From positions 1-14,392 of the forward strand of contig PMFY01000327.1 of NCBI GenBank assembly GCA_003157945.1: a stretch of DNA of 14,392 nucleotides, given 5' to 3'. The DNA comes from Acidimicrobiaceae bacterium. Lineage in GTDB: Bacteria > Actinomycetota > Acidimicrobiia > Acidimicrobiales > RAAP-2. The notes beneath the pieces are model-generated. The model made no database searches and was not told the DNA's origin. It saw only the letters and a list, made by a program, of their open reading frames with translations. The first letter of the stretch is position 1. The number at the start of each line of letters is the position of its first letter. The translations under genes and the position numbers were made by a program. Shown piece by piece: positions 6,150 to 12,892 of the stretch.

Positions 6150-6719
6150 TCAGGCCGTCGGGAAGGACCCCTCCTGCCATCCGATGGAGGTGCTCGACAC
6201 GGCCCCCGGGTTCGGAGTGGGCTCGATGGGTTGGGCGGCACAGGTTCCGCCGCCGGTCTGCGCGCCGTACCAGGCGCCGGTCTGGGGGGACCGCCAGGCG
6301 AACCAGCACGTGCCGCCGGTGGCCCGGGCGGCCAGGGTGATGCTGCCCGAGCCGTCGGACGTCGAGGCCACACTGACCGTGTCGGGCCCGGTCGACGGAC
6401 CGTCGACGAACGTGACGGACGGTTCGGCCGCCTGCAGCGTCGCCGCGTCCAGCCCGACATAGGTGCCGGAGGCCGCGGTGGCGGTGGCGGTGGCGGACAG
6501 CGCCGTCGACAGCGACTGCTGCGCCTGGGCGTCGTCCGCCGCGGACACCGGCTGCTGCGTCGACGAGCCGGAGGATGATCCGGAGCCGAGGGTGGACTTC
6601 AGCCCCACCAGGACGAGCAGGGCGACGACGACGAGTCCGACCAGCGTGACCACCATGGACAGTCCGGCGTCGTCACGCCGGCGGTGCCGGAAGGGTCGGG
6701 TTCGAGCGGCCGGTGTCAT
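6150..6719 (-). CDS. Single-pass pilin-like secreted protein of unknown function
   Basis: A 189-residue protein with a basic N-terminus (RPFRHRRRDD), then AG-LSMVVTLVGLVVVALLVLVG, a 20-residue hydrophobic helix at 20-40. A Ser/Gly/Thr/Ala-rich extracytoplasmic region follows, with two Cys (138 and 160) in GGTCWFAW and GGGTCAAQ that could form a disulfide. The basic leader ending in Gly just before the helix resembles a class III (type IV prepilin) signal cleaved at Gly19. However, mature position 5 is Val, not the usual Glu. It may be a minor pseudopilin, an actinobacterial pilin-like protein or a simple membrane-anchored protein. ATG 6719 is preceded by AGGAG on the minus strand; a 14-residue longer start exists but lacks such a site. 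Confidence 0.7.
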   Translation of the reverse strand: MTPAARTRPFRHRRRDDAGLSMVVTLVGLVVVALLVLVGLKSTLGSGSSSGSSTQQPVSAADDAQAQQSLSTALSATATATAASGTYVGLDAATLQAAEPSVTFVDGPSTGPDTVSVASTSDGSGSITLAARATGGTCWFAWRSPQTGAWYGAQTGGGTCAAQPIEPTPNPGAVSSTSIGWQEGSFPTA

Positions 6720-6800
6720 GGTCCGTCTCCTGGGGTGGTGGCCGGTGGGTCGAGACTGCACGGAATCCCACGGGAGATCGTGAATACCTCACGTGGAGTA

Positions 6801-6820
6801 GTAATGATAACGCATAGCGT
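6801..6820. promoter_or_regulatory. AT-rich element resembling the Zur-box half-site, in a divergent promoter region
   Basis: GTAATGATAACGCATAGCGT lies between the divergent pilin-like and monooxygenase genes. Its first eleven bases match those of the Zur-type site at 9198-9216 in 10 positions (GTAATGAtAAC against GTAATGAgAAC). The second half is poorly symmetric. It may be a weak Fur/Zur-family site or just the AT-rich core of a promoter. Confidence 0.3.
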
Positions 6821-6866
6821 GGCCATTGACCACGGCCCATCCGGGTCTCTGCCCGGTGGCCACCAC

Positions 6867-6879
6867 TACTGTGCGGTCC
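6867..6879 (+). promoter_or_regulatory. -10-like hexamer for a probable leaderless start
   Basis: TACTGT (6867-6872) is followed by 7 bases and then ATG 6880, with no Shine-Dalgarno. The same spacing occurs before 8281, 9230 and 12893. No clear -35 is seen. Confidence 0.5.
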
Positions 6880-7698
6880 ATGGTCAGGACGGACGGAACC
6901 CGGGCGCTGAACGGGGTCGGTCTGCTCCTGTCGGCTCCCACCCATCGGGACCCGGCGGTCGACGTCCTGGCCGGGGCCCTCACCGCGGTGGACGCCGGCA
7001 TGGCCGCTGGCTGCAGTTCGGTGTGGGTCGGCGAGCCGTCGGCCGATCCGCCCGACCGGGTCGCCTACGAGGCCTACTCCCTCCTCGGTGCGCTCGCCGC
7101 ACGGACCGGGAGCATCCACCTCGGGGTGTCCGCGGACGGCGAGCAGCGGCGCGTGCCGTCGATGCTGGCCAAGATCGTGACCGCCGTCGACGTGCTCTCC
7201 CACGGTCGGGCGGCCCTGAGCCTCGACGGGGACGCAGCACGGGACGGCGACGCCGACCGGTTGGACGAGGCGCTCGCGGTCGCCCGGGCGGTCCTGGAGG
7301 ACGACCACCCGACCTTCGACGGGCGGATCTACCACGTGGACGACGCCGTGAACCGACCGGCACCGGTGCAGGCCGGTGGCGTGCCGCTCGTCGTGTTCGT
7401 GCAGGGTCGGGGCCCCGGCCTGGTCGGACTGCTCGAGGTGTGTGCCCGGGCCGCCGACGCGGTCGTGGTCCACGGCGGCCCCGACGGGGTGCGTGACGCC
7501 CTCGGTGTGCTCGGCGGGGCTGTCCCGGCGCGCCACCGGGAGGGAGCGAGGACGCGGGTGTTGGCCCGCGTGTCCGCCGGCCCGGGGGTCACCGGGACGC
7601 TGGCCGCCGTCCGGTCCGCGGGCGCCGACGGCTGTCTGGTGGAGGTGCCGGCGCCGTGGGACGCCGCCGGTCTGCGGTCCGCCGACCTCGCCTGGTGA
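6880..7698 (+). CDS. Luciferase-like monooxygenase family protein (probably F420- or FMN-dependent)
   Basis: A 272-residue member of the bacterial luciferase-like flavin/F420 oxidoreductase superfamily, expected to be a TIM-barrel enzyme oxidising or reducing an unknown small molecule. Typical elements are AAGCSSVWVGE at 42-52, RRVPSMLAKIVTAVDVLSHGR at 90-110 (usually LAK-x-x-x-T-D-x-LS-x-GR), FDGRIYHVDDAVNRPAPVQ, and an ADAVVVHG barrel strand. It is somewhat shorter than the usual 290-340 residues, and LSLDGD replaces the normal LGLG-x-G strand. Cofactor choice is therefore uncertain, and a divergent or non-catalytic member is possible. The start was taken from the -10-like hexamer and family alignment; GTG/ATG codons further upstream lie in apparent promoter DNA. 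It is convergent with the PPOX gene, 30 bases away. Confidence 0.82.
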   Translation: MVRTDGTRALNGVGLLLSAPTHRDPAVDVLAGALTAVDAGMAAGCSSVWVGEPSADPPDRVAYEAYSLLGALAARTGSIHLGVSADGEQRRVPSMLAKIVTAVDVLSHGRAALSLDGDAARDGDADRLDEALAVARAVLEDDHPTFDGRIYHVDDAVNRPAPVQAGGVPLVVFVQGRGPGLVGLLEVCARAADAVVVHGGPDGVRDALGVLGGAVPARHREGARTRVLARVSAGPGVTGTLAAVRSAGADGCLVEVPAPWDAAGLRSADLAW

Positions 7699-7728
7699 CT
7701 CCGGGAGGATCCGGCTGGCGACCGGCGC

Positions 7729-8136
7729 TCAGGCCTCGTCGCTCGACTGCATCACGATCTTGTCCGGGTGCACCACGTAGGTGACGCGTACCTCGCCCGG
7801 CTGGCGCATCGGATACGTGTCGACGCCCAGGTACTTCTTGGCGAGCCGGTCGATGTAGGCGTCGGCGCCCTCGTCGACCGCTTCGACGGTGCCCCGCACC
7901 ACGACCACGTTGTAGGGGTCGTCCGGGTCGACGACGGAGACGGCGACCGCCGGGTTGGCCGCGAGGTTGGCGTCCTTCACCCGGCCCTTGGCCGTGTTGA
8001 AGGCGAGGTGCTCGCCCTCGAGGTCGATCCACACCGGGGTCAGCTGGGGGCGACCCTCGGCGTCGACGGTGGCGACATTGGCGAGAACGGGACGGGCGAT
8101 GAGGGCCTTGGCCTTGTCGGAGAGTGCGGTGGTCAC
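7729..8136 (-). CDS. PPOX-class F420-type oxidoreductase (split beta-barrel flavin/deazaflavin fold)
   Basis: A 135-residue single-domain protein of the pyridoxamine-phosphate-oxidase-like superfamily, closest in style to actinobacterial F420H2-dependent reductases (TIGR03618 type). Seen in the sequence: RPVLANVATVDAEGRPQLTP at 15-34, then VWIDLEGEHLAFNTAKGRVK at 35-54. The Lys/Arg group (Lys50, Arg52, Lys54) normally binds the cofactor phosphate. DPDDPYNVVVVRGTVE follows, and the C-terminal strand ends VHPDKIVMQ. The GTG start at 8136 has GGGAGGAA a few bases upstream. The physiological substrate is unknown; relatives reduce quinones, biliverdin or unsaturated compounds. The gene is divergent from nfo, with 144 bases between them. 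Confidence 0.88.
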   Translation of the reverse strand: MTTALSDKAKALIARPVLANVATVDAEGRPQLTPVWIDLEGEHLAFNTAKGRVKDANLAANPAVAVSVVDPDDPYNVVVVRGTVEAVDEGADAYIDRLAKKYLGVDTYPMRQPGEVRVTYVVHPDKIVMQSSDEA

Positions 8137-8268
8137 GGGTTCCTCCCGGGTCGGTGCTGACGGATCGGTGGCTGAGGGGGACGACGGATCCCACGCTAGG
8201 CGGGACGTCCGGGAGGCCGTTCGCCGCGCCCGGGCCGGTCGGCCCGGAGTGCCGGCGGGGGCCGCTGC

Positions 8269-8280
8269 TACGGTGCGGCC
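8269..8280 (+). promoter_or_regulatory. -10-like hexamer for probable leaderless nfo transcript
   Basis: TACGGT (8269-8274) followed by GCGGCC and ATG 8281. The whole stretch closely parallels TACTGT-GCGGTCC-ATG at 6867-6882. No Shine-Dalgarno lies between hexamer and start. Confidence 0.5.
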
Positions 8281-9153
8281 ATGCTCATCGGCGCACACGT
8301 ACGGGCGGGCAAGGGACTGGTCCCGGCCCTGCAGCACGGCGCGGACATCGGTGCCGATGCCGTGCAGATCTTCACGCAGAGCCCCCGTATGTGGAAGCCC
8401 TCGCAGTACAGCGACGAGGTGCTCGCCGCCTACCGGGCGGCCCAGCTCGAGCACCCGTCGGTGTCCTCGACGTTCTGCCACGCCACCTATCTGATCAACC
8501 TGGCGTCGCCCGACCCGGAGCTGGCCGCCAAGTCACGCGCCTGCCTCACGGCCAACCTGTCGACGGCCGACGGCATGGGGGCCGAGGGTCTGGTGCTCCA
8601 CATCGGCAGTCACCGGGGGAGTGGCTTCGAGACCGCCCTCCCCGCGGTGGCCGACGCCCTCGTGGCCTCGCTCGACGAGGTGGACGCCGACCCGTCGGGC
8701 TGCCCGATCCTGCTCGAGAACGCCGCCGGGGCCGGCGACACCGTGGGCCGCTCCTTCGAGGAGCTCGCCCGGGTCATCGAAGCGGCCGACGGGGACGAGC
8801 GGCTCGGGGTGTGCCTCGACACCCAGCACCTGTGGGCGTCGGGCATCCCGTTCGGGACGGTCCCGGCCGCCGACGACCTGATCGACCTGATCGACACCAC
8901 CGTCGGCCTGGCGCGGTTGCGGTGCCTGCACCTGAACGACTCCAAGGTCGACTTCGGCGCCAACCGGGACCGCCACGAGAACATCGGTGACGGCACGATC
9001 GGGGCCGACGGACTCGCCGCGCTGCTCGGCCACCCGGCGCTCCAGGGCGTGCCGGCCATCCTCGAGGTGCCGGGCGAGGGCGACGGTCCGAGGACCGAGG
9101 ACGTGGCGACGGCGCGTCAGGTGCTCGAGGCGGGACTGGCGCGGCGCGCCTGA
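8281..9153 (+). CDS. nfo: Deoxyribonuclease IV (AP endonuclease, endonuclease IV family)
   Basis: Cleaves the DNA backbone 5' of abasic sites in base-excision repair, using a trinuclear zinc centre. The protein has 290 residues, close to the usual 280-300. All nine expected metal ligands can be placed: His67, His107, Glu146 (LENAAG), Asp180 and His183 (LDTQHLWASG), His217 (LHLNDSK), Asp230 and His232 (RDRHENIGDG), Glu262 (LEVPGEG). The N-terminal GAHVRAGKGL strand is typical. ATG 8281 is directly preceded by a -10-like element, and the family begins at this residue. The zinc-uptake operon starts 76 bases downstream. The nearness of a zinc enzyme may be chance, since a separate promoter drives the operon. 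Confidence 0.97.
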   Translation: MLIGAHVRAGKGLVPALQHGADIGADAVQIFTQSPRMWKPSQYSDEVLAAYRAAQLEHPSVSSTFCHATYLINLASPDPELAAKSRACLTANLSTADGMGAEGLVLHIGSHRGSGFETALPAVADALVASLDEVDADPSGCPILLENAAGAGDTVGRSFEELARVIEAADGDERLGVCLDTQHLWASGIPFGTVPAADDLIDLIDTTVGLARLRCLHLNDSKVDFGANRDRHENIGDGTIGADGLAALLGHPALQGVPAILEVPGEGDGPRTEDVATARQVLEAGLARRA

Positions 9154-9194
9154 GGGCCACGGCCCCCACGGCCCCCAGGCCCGTCTCTCCGGTA

Positions 9195-9223
9195 TTGTAA
9201 TGAGAACCATTCCCATATAGGCT
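9195..9223 (+). promoter_or_regulatory. Promoter of the zinc-uptake operon (TTGTAA-N17-TAGGCT)
   Basis: TTGTAA (9195-9200), a 17-base spacer and TAGGCT (9218-9223), then six bases to GTG 9230, implying a leaderless or nearly leaderless mRNA. The spacer is filled by the inverted repeat at 9200-9216, so a bound repressor would block polymerase directly. Confidence 0.6.
9200..9216. promoter_or_regulatory. Zur/Fur-type operator upstream of znuA
   Basis: ATGAGAA (9200-9206), CCA, TTCCCAT (9210-9216). The arms match at 6 of 7 pairs, in an AT-rich island within very GC-rich DNA. It resembles Fur-family boxes of the ATGA-AA..TT-TCAT type. Given its place before a zinc ABC operon that ends with a Fur-family gene, zinc-dependent repression by the product of 12893-13381 is the natural reading. 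Binding is inferred. Confidence 0.7.
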
Positions 9224-9229
9224 GGCGAG

Positions 9230-10189
9230 GTGCCCCCGGTCCCGACGTCCCCGTGCCGCCCGTGGGGCTGCCGGCCGGAGGCGACGACGGGGCTCCTGGT
9301 GCTCGTGGCGCTCGTGCTGTGCGGCTGTGCCACGAGCCTGCCGCCGACGGGGGAGGGCTCGGTCGCCTACTCGCACCGGGTGGTCCGGGTGGTGGCGGCC
9401 GAGGACTTCTGGGGCAGCATCGCCGCCCAGATCGGCGGTGCCCACGCCCACGTGGTCAGCATCATCGGCAAGCCCGAGACCGACCCCCACGCCTACGAGC
9501 CGACGGCCGCCGATGCCCGGACCCTGGCCGACGCCCAGGTGGCCGTGGTGAACGGCGCGGGCTACGACCCGTGGATGCAGCAGCTGCTGGCCGCCGACGG
9601 GGGCCGTCGCACCGTCCTCGACGTCGGGGACCTGGTGGGCGTGGCCCCGGGCGGCAATCCGCACCTCTGGTACGACCCGGCCTACGTCGACCGCTACATC
9701 GGGGCCGTGACCACCGACCTGCAGCGTGCCGACCCGGTGGACCGGGCCTACTTCGCCGACCGCCGGACGACGTACGAGCGGGTCGGCCTCGCCCCGTACC
9801 ACGCCGCCATCGCCCGGATCCGGGCCTCGTTCGCCGGCACACGGGTCGGGGCCTCGGAGTCCGTGGTGGTGTACCTGTGCCGGGCCCTCGGGCTGGACCT
9901 CGTCACCCCGCCCTCGTTCCTGCGGGCGGTCAGCGAGGGCACCGACGTGTCGGCCGCCGACACCGCCACCATCGATCGACAGATCGCCACCCGGTCCCTC
10001 GCCGTGTACCTCGAGAACACCCAGAACCTGACCCCCGACGTCCAGGCCCAGGTGACCGCGGCCCGGTCGGCCCGGATCCCCCTCGTCGCCGTCAGTGAGA
10101 CCCTCGAGCCGGCGGGCGCCACCTTCCAGGCCTGGCAGACCGCGCAGCTCGACGCCCTCGACCGCGCACTGGAGCGATCCCGTGGCTGA
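9230..10189 (+). CDS. znuA: Zinc/manganese ABC transporter substrate-binding lipoprotein
   Basis: A 319-residue cluster A-I metal-binding protein that captures Zn (or Mn) outside the membrane and delivers it to the permease. An unusually long N-terminus leads into a hydrophobic signal and a lipobox-like VLCGC, with Cys33 as the lipidation site. Cys at -2 (Cys31) is a little unusual. Metal-site motifs are DPHAYEP (His87) and NPHLWYDP (His145). The segments SESVVVYLCRALGLDLVTP and YLENTQNLTPDVQ hold the other likely ligands. The C-terminus, SETLEPAGATFQAWQTAQLD, is typical of the solute-binding Zn/Mn subgroup. No His-rich loop is present, so zinc against manganese cannot be decided from this protein alone; the Zur-type operator favours zinc. 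It overlaps znuC by eight bases. Confidence 0.92.
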   Translation: MPPVPTSPCRPWGCRPEATTGLLVLVALVLCGCATSLPPTGEGSVAYSHRVVRVVAAEDFWGSIAAQIGGAHAHVVSIIGKPETDPHAYEPTAADARTLADAQVAVVNGAGYDPWMQQLLAADGGRRTVLDVGDLVGVAPGGNPHLWYDPAYVDRYIGAVTTDLQRADPVDRAYFADRRTTYERVGLAPYHAAIARIRASFAGTRVGASESVVVYLCRALGLDLVTPPSFLRAVSEGTDVSAADTATIDRQIATRSLAVYLENTQNLTPDVQAQVTAARSARIPLVAVSETLEPAGATFQAWQTAQLDALDRALERSRG

Positions 10190-11024
10190 GCCCGTCCCGC
10201 CCCCCGCGGTGCGCTTCGAGGACGCCACGGCCCGCATCGGCGACCGTGCCGTCTGGTCCCACGTCGACCTGTCCATCACGGCGGGCGACTTCGTCGCCGT
10301 CCTCGGGCCCAACGGCAGCGGCAAGTCCACGTTGATCAAGGCGGTGCTCGGGGTGCTGCCGCTGGCCGCGGGACGCGTCGAGGTGCTGGGTCGCCCGCCC
10401 GGCGAGTCCGGTGCCGACATCGGCTACCTGCCGCAGCGCCGGAGCTTCGACCCGAGCATGCGGGTGCGCGGCGTCGATGTCGTCCGCCTCGGGTGGGACG
10501 GGGACCACTGGGGGGTGCCCCTGCCGTGGGGCGCGGCCCGGCGGGCCCGCAACGCCCGGGTCGACGAGGTCATCGACCTGGTCGGCGCCGGCGCCTTCGC
10601 CCACCGGCCGATCGGCGAGGTGTCGGGCGGGGAGCAGCAGCGCCTCCTCATCGCCCAGGCCCTGGTGCGCAACCCCCGCCTGCTCCTGCTCGACGAGCCC
10701 CTCGACAGCCTGGACCTGTCCAACCAGGGTGCGGTGGCCGGACTGATCGCCGACATCTCCCGTCGCTTCGGGATCACCGTGCTGATCGTCGCCCACGACG
10801 TCAACCCGATCGCCTCCGCGCTCGACGGCGTGGTCTATGTCGCCCGGGGCCGGGCGGTCAGCGGCAGCCCCGACGAGGTCATCACCACCGAGACCCTGTC
10901 GGCCCTCTACGGCACGCCCATCGAAGTGCTGACCACCAGTGACGGCCGGCGCGTGGTCGTGGGTCAGCCGGACGCCTCCTCCCACCACGCCGGCGCCCAC
11001 GGCCACCGGCACGACCACCCGTGA
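10182..11024 (+). CDS. znuC: Zinc ABC transporter ATPase with His-rich C-terminal tail
   Basis: A 280-residue ATPase that powers metal uptake. Walker A GPNGSGKST is at 42-50, the Q-loop Gln at 85 (YLPQRR), signature SGGEQQ at 148-153, Walker B LLLLDEP at about 167-173, D-loop SLD and switch His205 (VAHD). The last 13 residues, HHAGAHGHRHDHP, contain six His. Such tails are not part of the catalytic fold and may sense or buffer cytoplasmic zinc. GTG 10182 is chosen because GGAG lies seven bases upstream and the fold begins soon after; it overlaps the znuA stop by eight bases. Its own stop overlaps the next gene by GTGA, so all four genes are tightly coupled. Confidence 0.94.
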   Translation: MAEPVPPPAVRFEDATARIGDRAVWSHVDLSITAGDFVAVLGPNGSGKSTLIKAVLGVLPLAAGRVEVLGRPPGESGADIGYLPQRRSFDPSMRVRGVDVVRLGWDGDHWGVPLPWGAARRARNARVDEVIDLVGAGAFAHRPIGEVSGGEQQRLLIAQALVRNPRLLLLDEPLDSLDLSNQGAVAGLIADISRRFGITVLIVAHDVNPIASALDGVVYVARGRAVSGSPDEVITTETLSALYGTPIEVLTTSDGRRVVVGQPDASSHHAGAHGHRHDHP

Positions 11025-11968
11025 GCGCGTCCGTCGGCCGGATCGTCGCCCTGGCCGGTCCGGGGGCCAACCCCGTGGACGACGTGCGCCGGATGCTGGC
11101 CCTGCACTTCATGGTGAACGCCTTCCGGGCCGGGGCGGTGGTGGCCGTGCTGGGGGCGGTCATCGGCTGGTACATGGTGCTGCGCCGGCAGAGCTTCGTG
11201 GGCCACACCCTGGCCGTCGTGTCCTTTCCGGGGGCGGCGGCCGCCCTCTGGCTCGGGGTCAGCGTGACGGCCGGCTACTTCGCCGGGAGCATCGTCGCGG
11301 CCCTCGTGATCGCCCTGGTGCCGCGGTCGCCTGCCGGGCGCGCCGGGAGCCAGGAGTCGGCGGTCATCGGCACCGTCCAGGCCTTCGCCCTGGCCACCGG
11401 TGCGCTGTTCGTCAGCCTCTACGGCGGGTTCCTCGACAGCGTCACCGGGCTCCTGTTCGGCTCGTTCCTCGGGGTGTCCGACGGCCAGGTCGTCGCCCTG
11501 GCGGTGGTGGCGGTGGTCGTGCTGGCGGCCATGGCGGTACTCGGCCGGCCCCTCTTCTTCGCCACCGTCGACCGCAACGTCGCCGTGGCCCGGGGCGTCC
11601 CCGAACGGGTGCTGTCGGTGGCGTTCCTGCTGGTGCTCGGGTGCACGGCCGCCGAGGTGAGCCAGATCACCGGCGCGCTCCTGGTGTTCGCCCTGCTGGT
11701 CATGCCGGCCGCCGCCGCCCAGCAGCTGACCGCCCGCCCGGTGCTGGGCCTGGCCCTGGCGGTGGCCCTCGGGCTCGCGGTGGTGTGGTCGGCCCTCGGC
11801 GTGGCCTTCTACTCGACGTGGCCGGTCGGCTTCTTCGTGTCCACGTTCGGGTTCGCCGCCTACCTCGCCGCCATGGCCGTGCGGCTGGTCCGCGCCCGGA
11901 CCCGACGATCGGCCGAGCGGGAACCGGGGCCCGCCGCCGTCGGCGCGGCGGGGATGGTGGGCGCGTGA
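11021..11968 (+). CDS. znuB: ABC-3 family metal permease, first subunit
   Basis: A 315-residue integral membrane permease with about eight hydrophobic helices, of the ZnuB/MntB (ABC-3) family. Family elements are VLGAVIGWYMVLRRQSFVGH at the start of the core, the TGLLFGSFLGVSDGQ cytoplasmic segment, the FFATVDRNVAVARGVP coupling region, and GALLVFALLVMPAAAAQQLT. A 30-residue hydrophilic N-terminus precedes the first helix, and the C-terminus is an Arg-rich tail. It starts GTG within the znuC stop (GTGA) and ends within the start of the second permease in the same way. Two non-identical permeases suggest a heterodimeric channel, as in some Gram-positive metal transporters. Confidence 0.92.
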   Translation: MSASVGRIVALAGPGANPVDDVRRMLALHFMVNAFRAGAVVAVLGAVIGWYMVLRRQSFVGHTLAVVSFPGAAAALWLGVSVTAGYFAGSIVAALVIALVPRSPAGRAGSQESAVIGTVQAFALATGALFVSLYGGFLDSVTGLLFGSFLGVSDGQVVALAVVAVVVLAAMAVLGRPLFFATVDRNVAVARGVPERVLSVAFLLVLGCTAAEVSQITGALLVFALLVMPAAAAQQLTARPVLGLALAVALGLAVVWSALGVAFYSTWPVGFFVSTFGFAAYLAAMAVRLVRARTRRSAEREPGPAAVGAAGMVGA

Positions 11969-12882
11969 CCACCGCCGCGTTCTTCGTGTTGGCGCACCCC
12001 TTCCTCACGTCGGCCTTCGGGGCGGGCACGGCCATCGCCGTCGCCTCCGGACTCGTCGGCTACGTGGTCGTCCTGCGCGGCCAGGTGTTCGCCGGTGACG
12101 CGCTGTCCCACGTGGCGTTCACCGGGGCGCTGGCCGCGTTGGCGTTCGGCGTCGACCTACGGCTCGGCCTCTACGGCGGGTGCGTCGCCTTCGCCCTGCT
12201 GCTGGCGGTCCTGGGTCGGCGCTCGGAGGCGGACGACACCGTGGTGGGGTCGGTGTTCGCCTGGGTGCTGGGCCTCGGAGCGCTGTTCCTCAGCCTCTTC
12301 ACGACGTCGTCCAGCGGCACCGGCGGGTCCGGGGGGACCACCGGGGTCAGCGTCCTGTTCGGATCGATCCTGGGCCTGTCGGGCTCCCAGGCGAGGACGG
12401 ACGTGGTGGTGTCGGCGGCGGTGGCCGTGGTCCTGGTGGCCGTGGCCCGCCCGCTCGTGTTCGCCACCCTCGACCCGGCCGTCGCCCGGTCCCGCGGGGT
12501 GCCGGTGCGGGCCCTGTCGACCGCATTCCTCGTCCTGTTGGGCGTGACCGCGGGCGTGGCCACCCAGGCCGTCGGCGCCCTGCTGCTGCTCGGCCTCCTG
12601 GCGGCCCCCGCCGGGGCGGCCCACCGGCTGACGGCCCGGCCCTTCCGGGCGCTGTGGCTCTCGGCGGCCATCGCCGTGGGATCGATGTGGGCGGGCCTGA
12701 CCGTGGCCTACCTGGTGCCGTCCGTGCCCCCGAGCTTCGGCATCCTCGGCGTCGCCACCGCCGTCTACCTGTCGACCTTCGCCTGGACGTCCCGACGCCG
12801 GCGGCTCGGAGCGACGGGGGCGGGTGGGGGAGCGGCCCCGGACCGGGCCGGGCCGTCCGTCTCGCCCCTGGTCACGCCGTAG
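11965..12882 (+). CDS. ABC-3 family metal permease, second subunit
   Basis: A 305-residue permease related to the preceding one but clearly diverged. Shared elements are VGYVVVLRGQVFAGDALSHV, VSVLFGSILGLSGSQ, LVFATLDPAVARSRGVPVRA and VGALLLLGLLAAPAGAAHRL. Between hydrophobic segments lies a flexible SSSGTGGSGGTTG linker. The start GTG overlaps the previous stop, and the stop at 12880-12882 lies inside the promoter of the following Fur-family gene. Together with znuC and the first permease this gives two permeases and one ATPase gene; the ATPase presumably dimerises. Confidence 0.92.
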   Translation: MTTAAFFVLAHPFLTSAFGAGTAIAVASGLVGYVVVLRGQVFAGDALSHVAFTGALAALAFGVDLRLGLYGGCVAFALLLAVLGRRSEADDTVVGSVFAWVLGLGALFLSLFTTSSSGTGGSGGTTGVSVLFGSILGLSGSQARTDVVVSAAVAVVLVAVARPLVFATLDPAVARSRGVPVRALSTAFLVLLGVTAGVATQAVGALLLLGLLAAPAGAAHRLTARPFRALWLSAAIAVGSMWAGLTVAYLVPSVPPSFGILGVATAVYLSTFAWTSRRRRLGATGAGGGAAPDRAGPSVSPLVTP

Positions 12883-12892
12883 TGTGTCCGTC
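12880..12892 (+). promoter_or_regulatory. -10-like hexamer for an internal, probably leaderless, fur-family promoter
   Basis: TAGTGT (12880-12885) includes the permease stop codon and lies seven bases before GTG 12893, with no Shine-Dalgarno. This would let the regulator be made independently of the repressed operon. No Zur-type box is visible here. Confidence 0.45.

Noticed and set aside
6065..6460. Upstream extension of the esterase frame
   Set aside because: It overlaps the pilin-like gene on the same strand and has shadow-type composition; the family N-terminus fits ATG 6064.
6841..6856. CCGGG-tctctg-CCCGG inverted repeat before the monooxygenase gene
   Set aside because: Five-base GC arms are expected by chance in DNA of this composition, and nothing ties them to a function.
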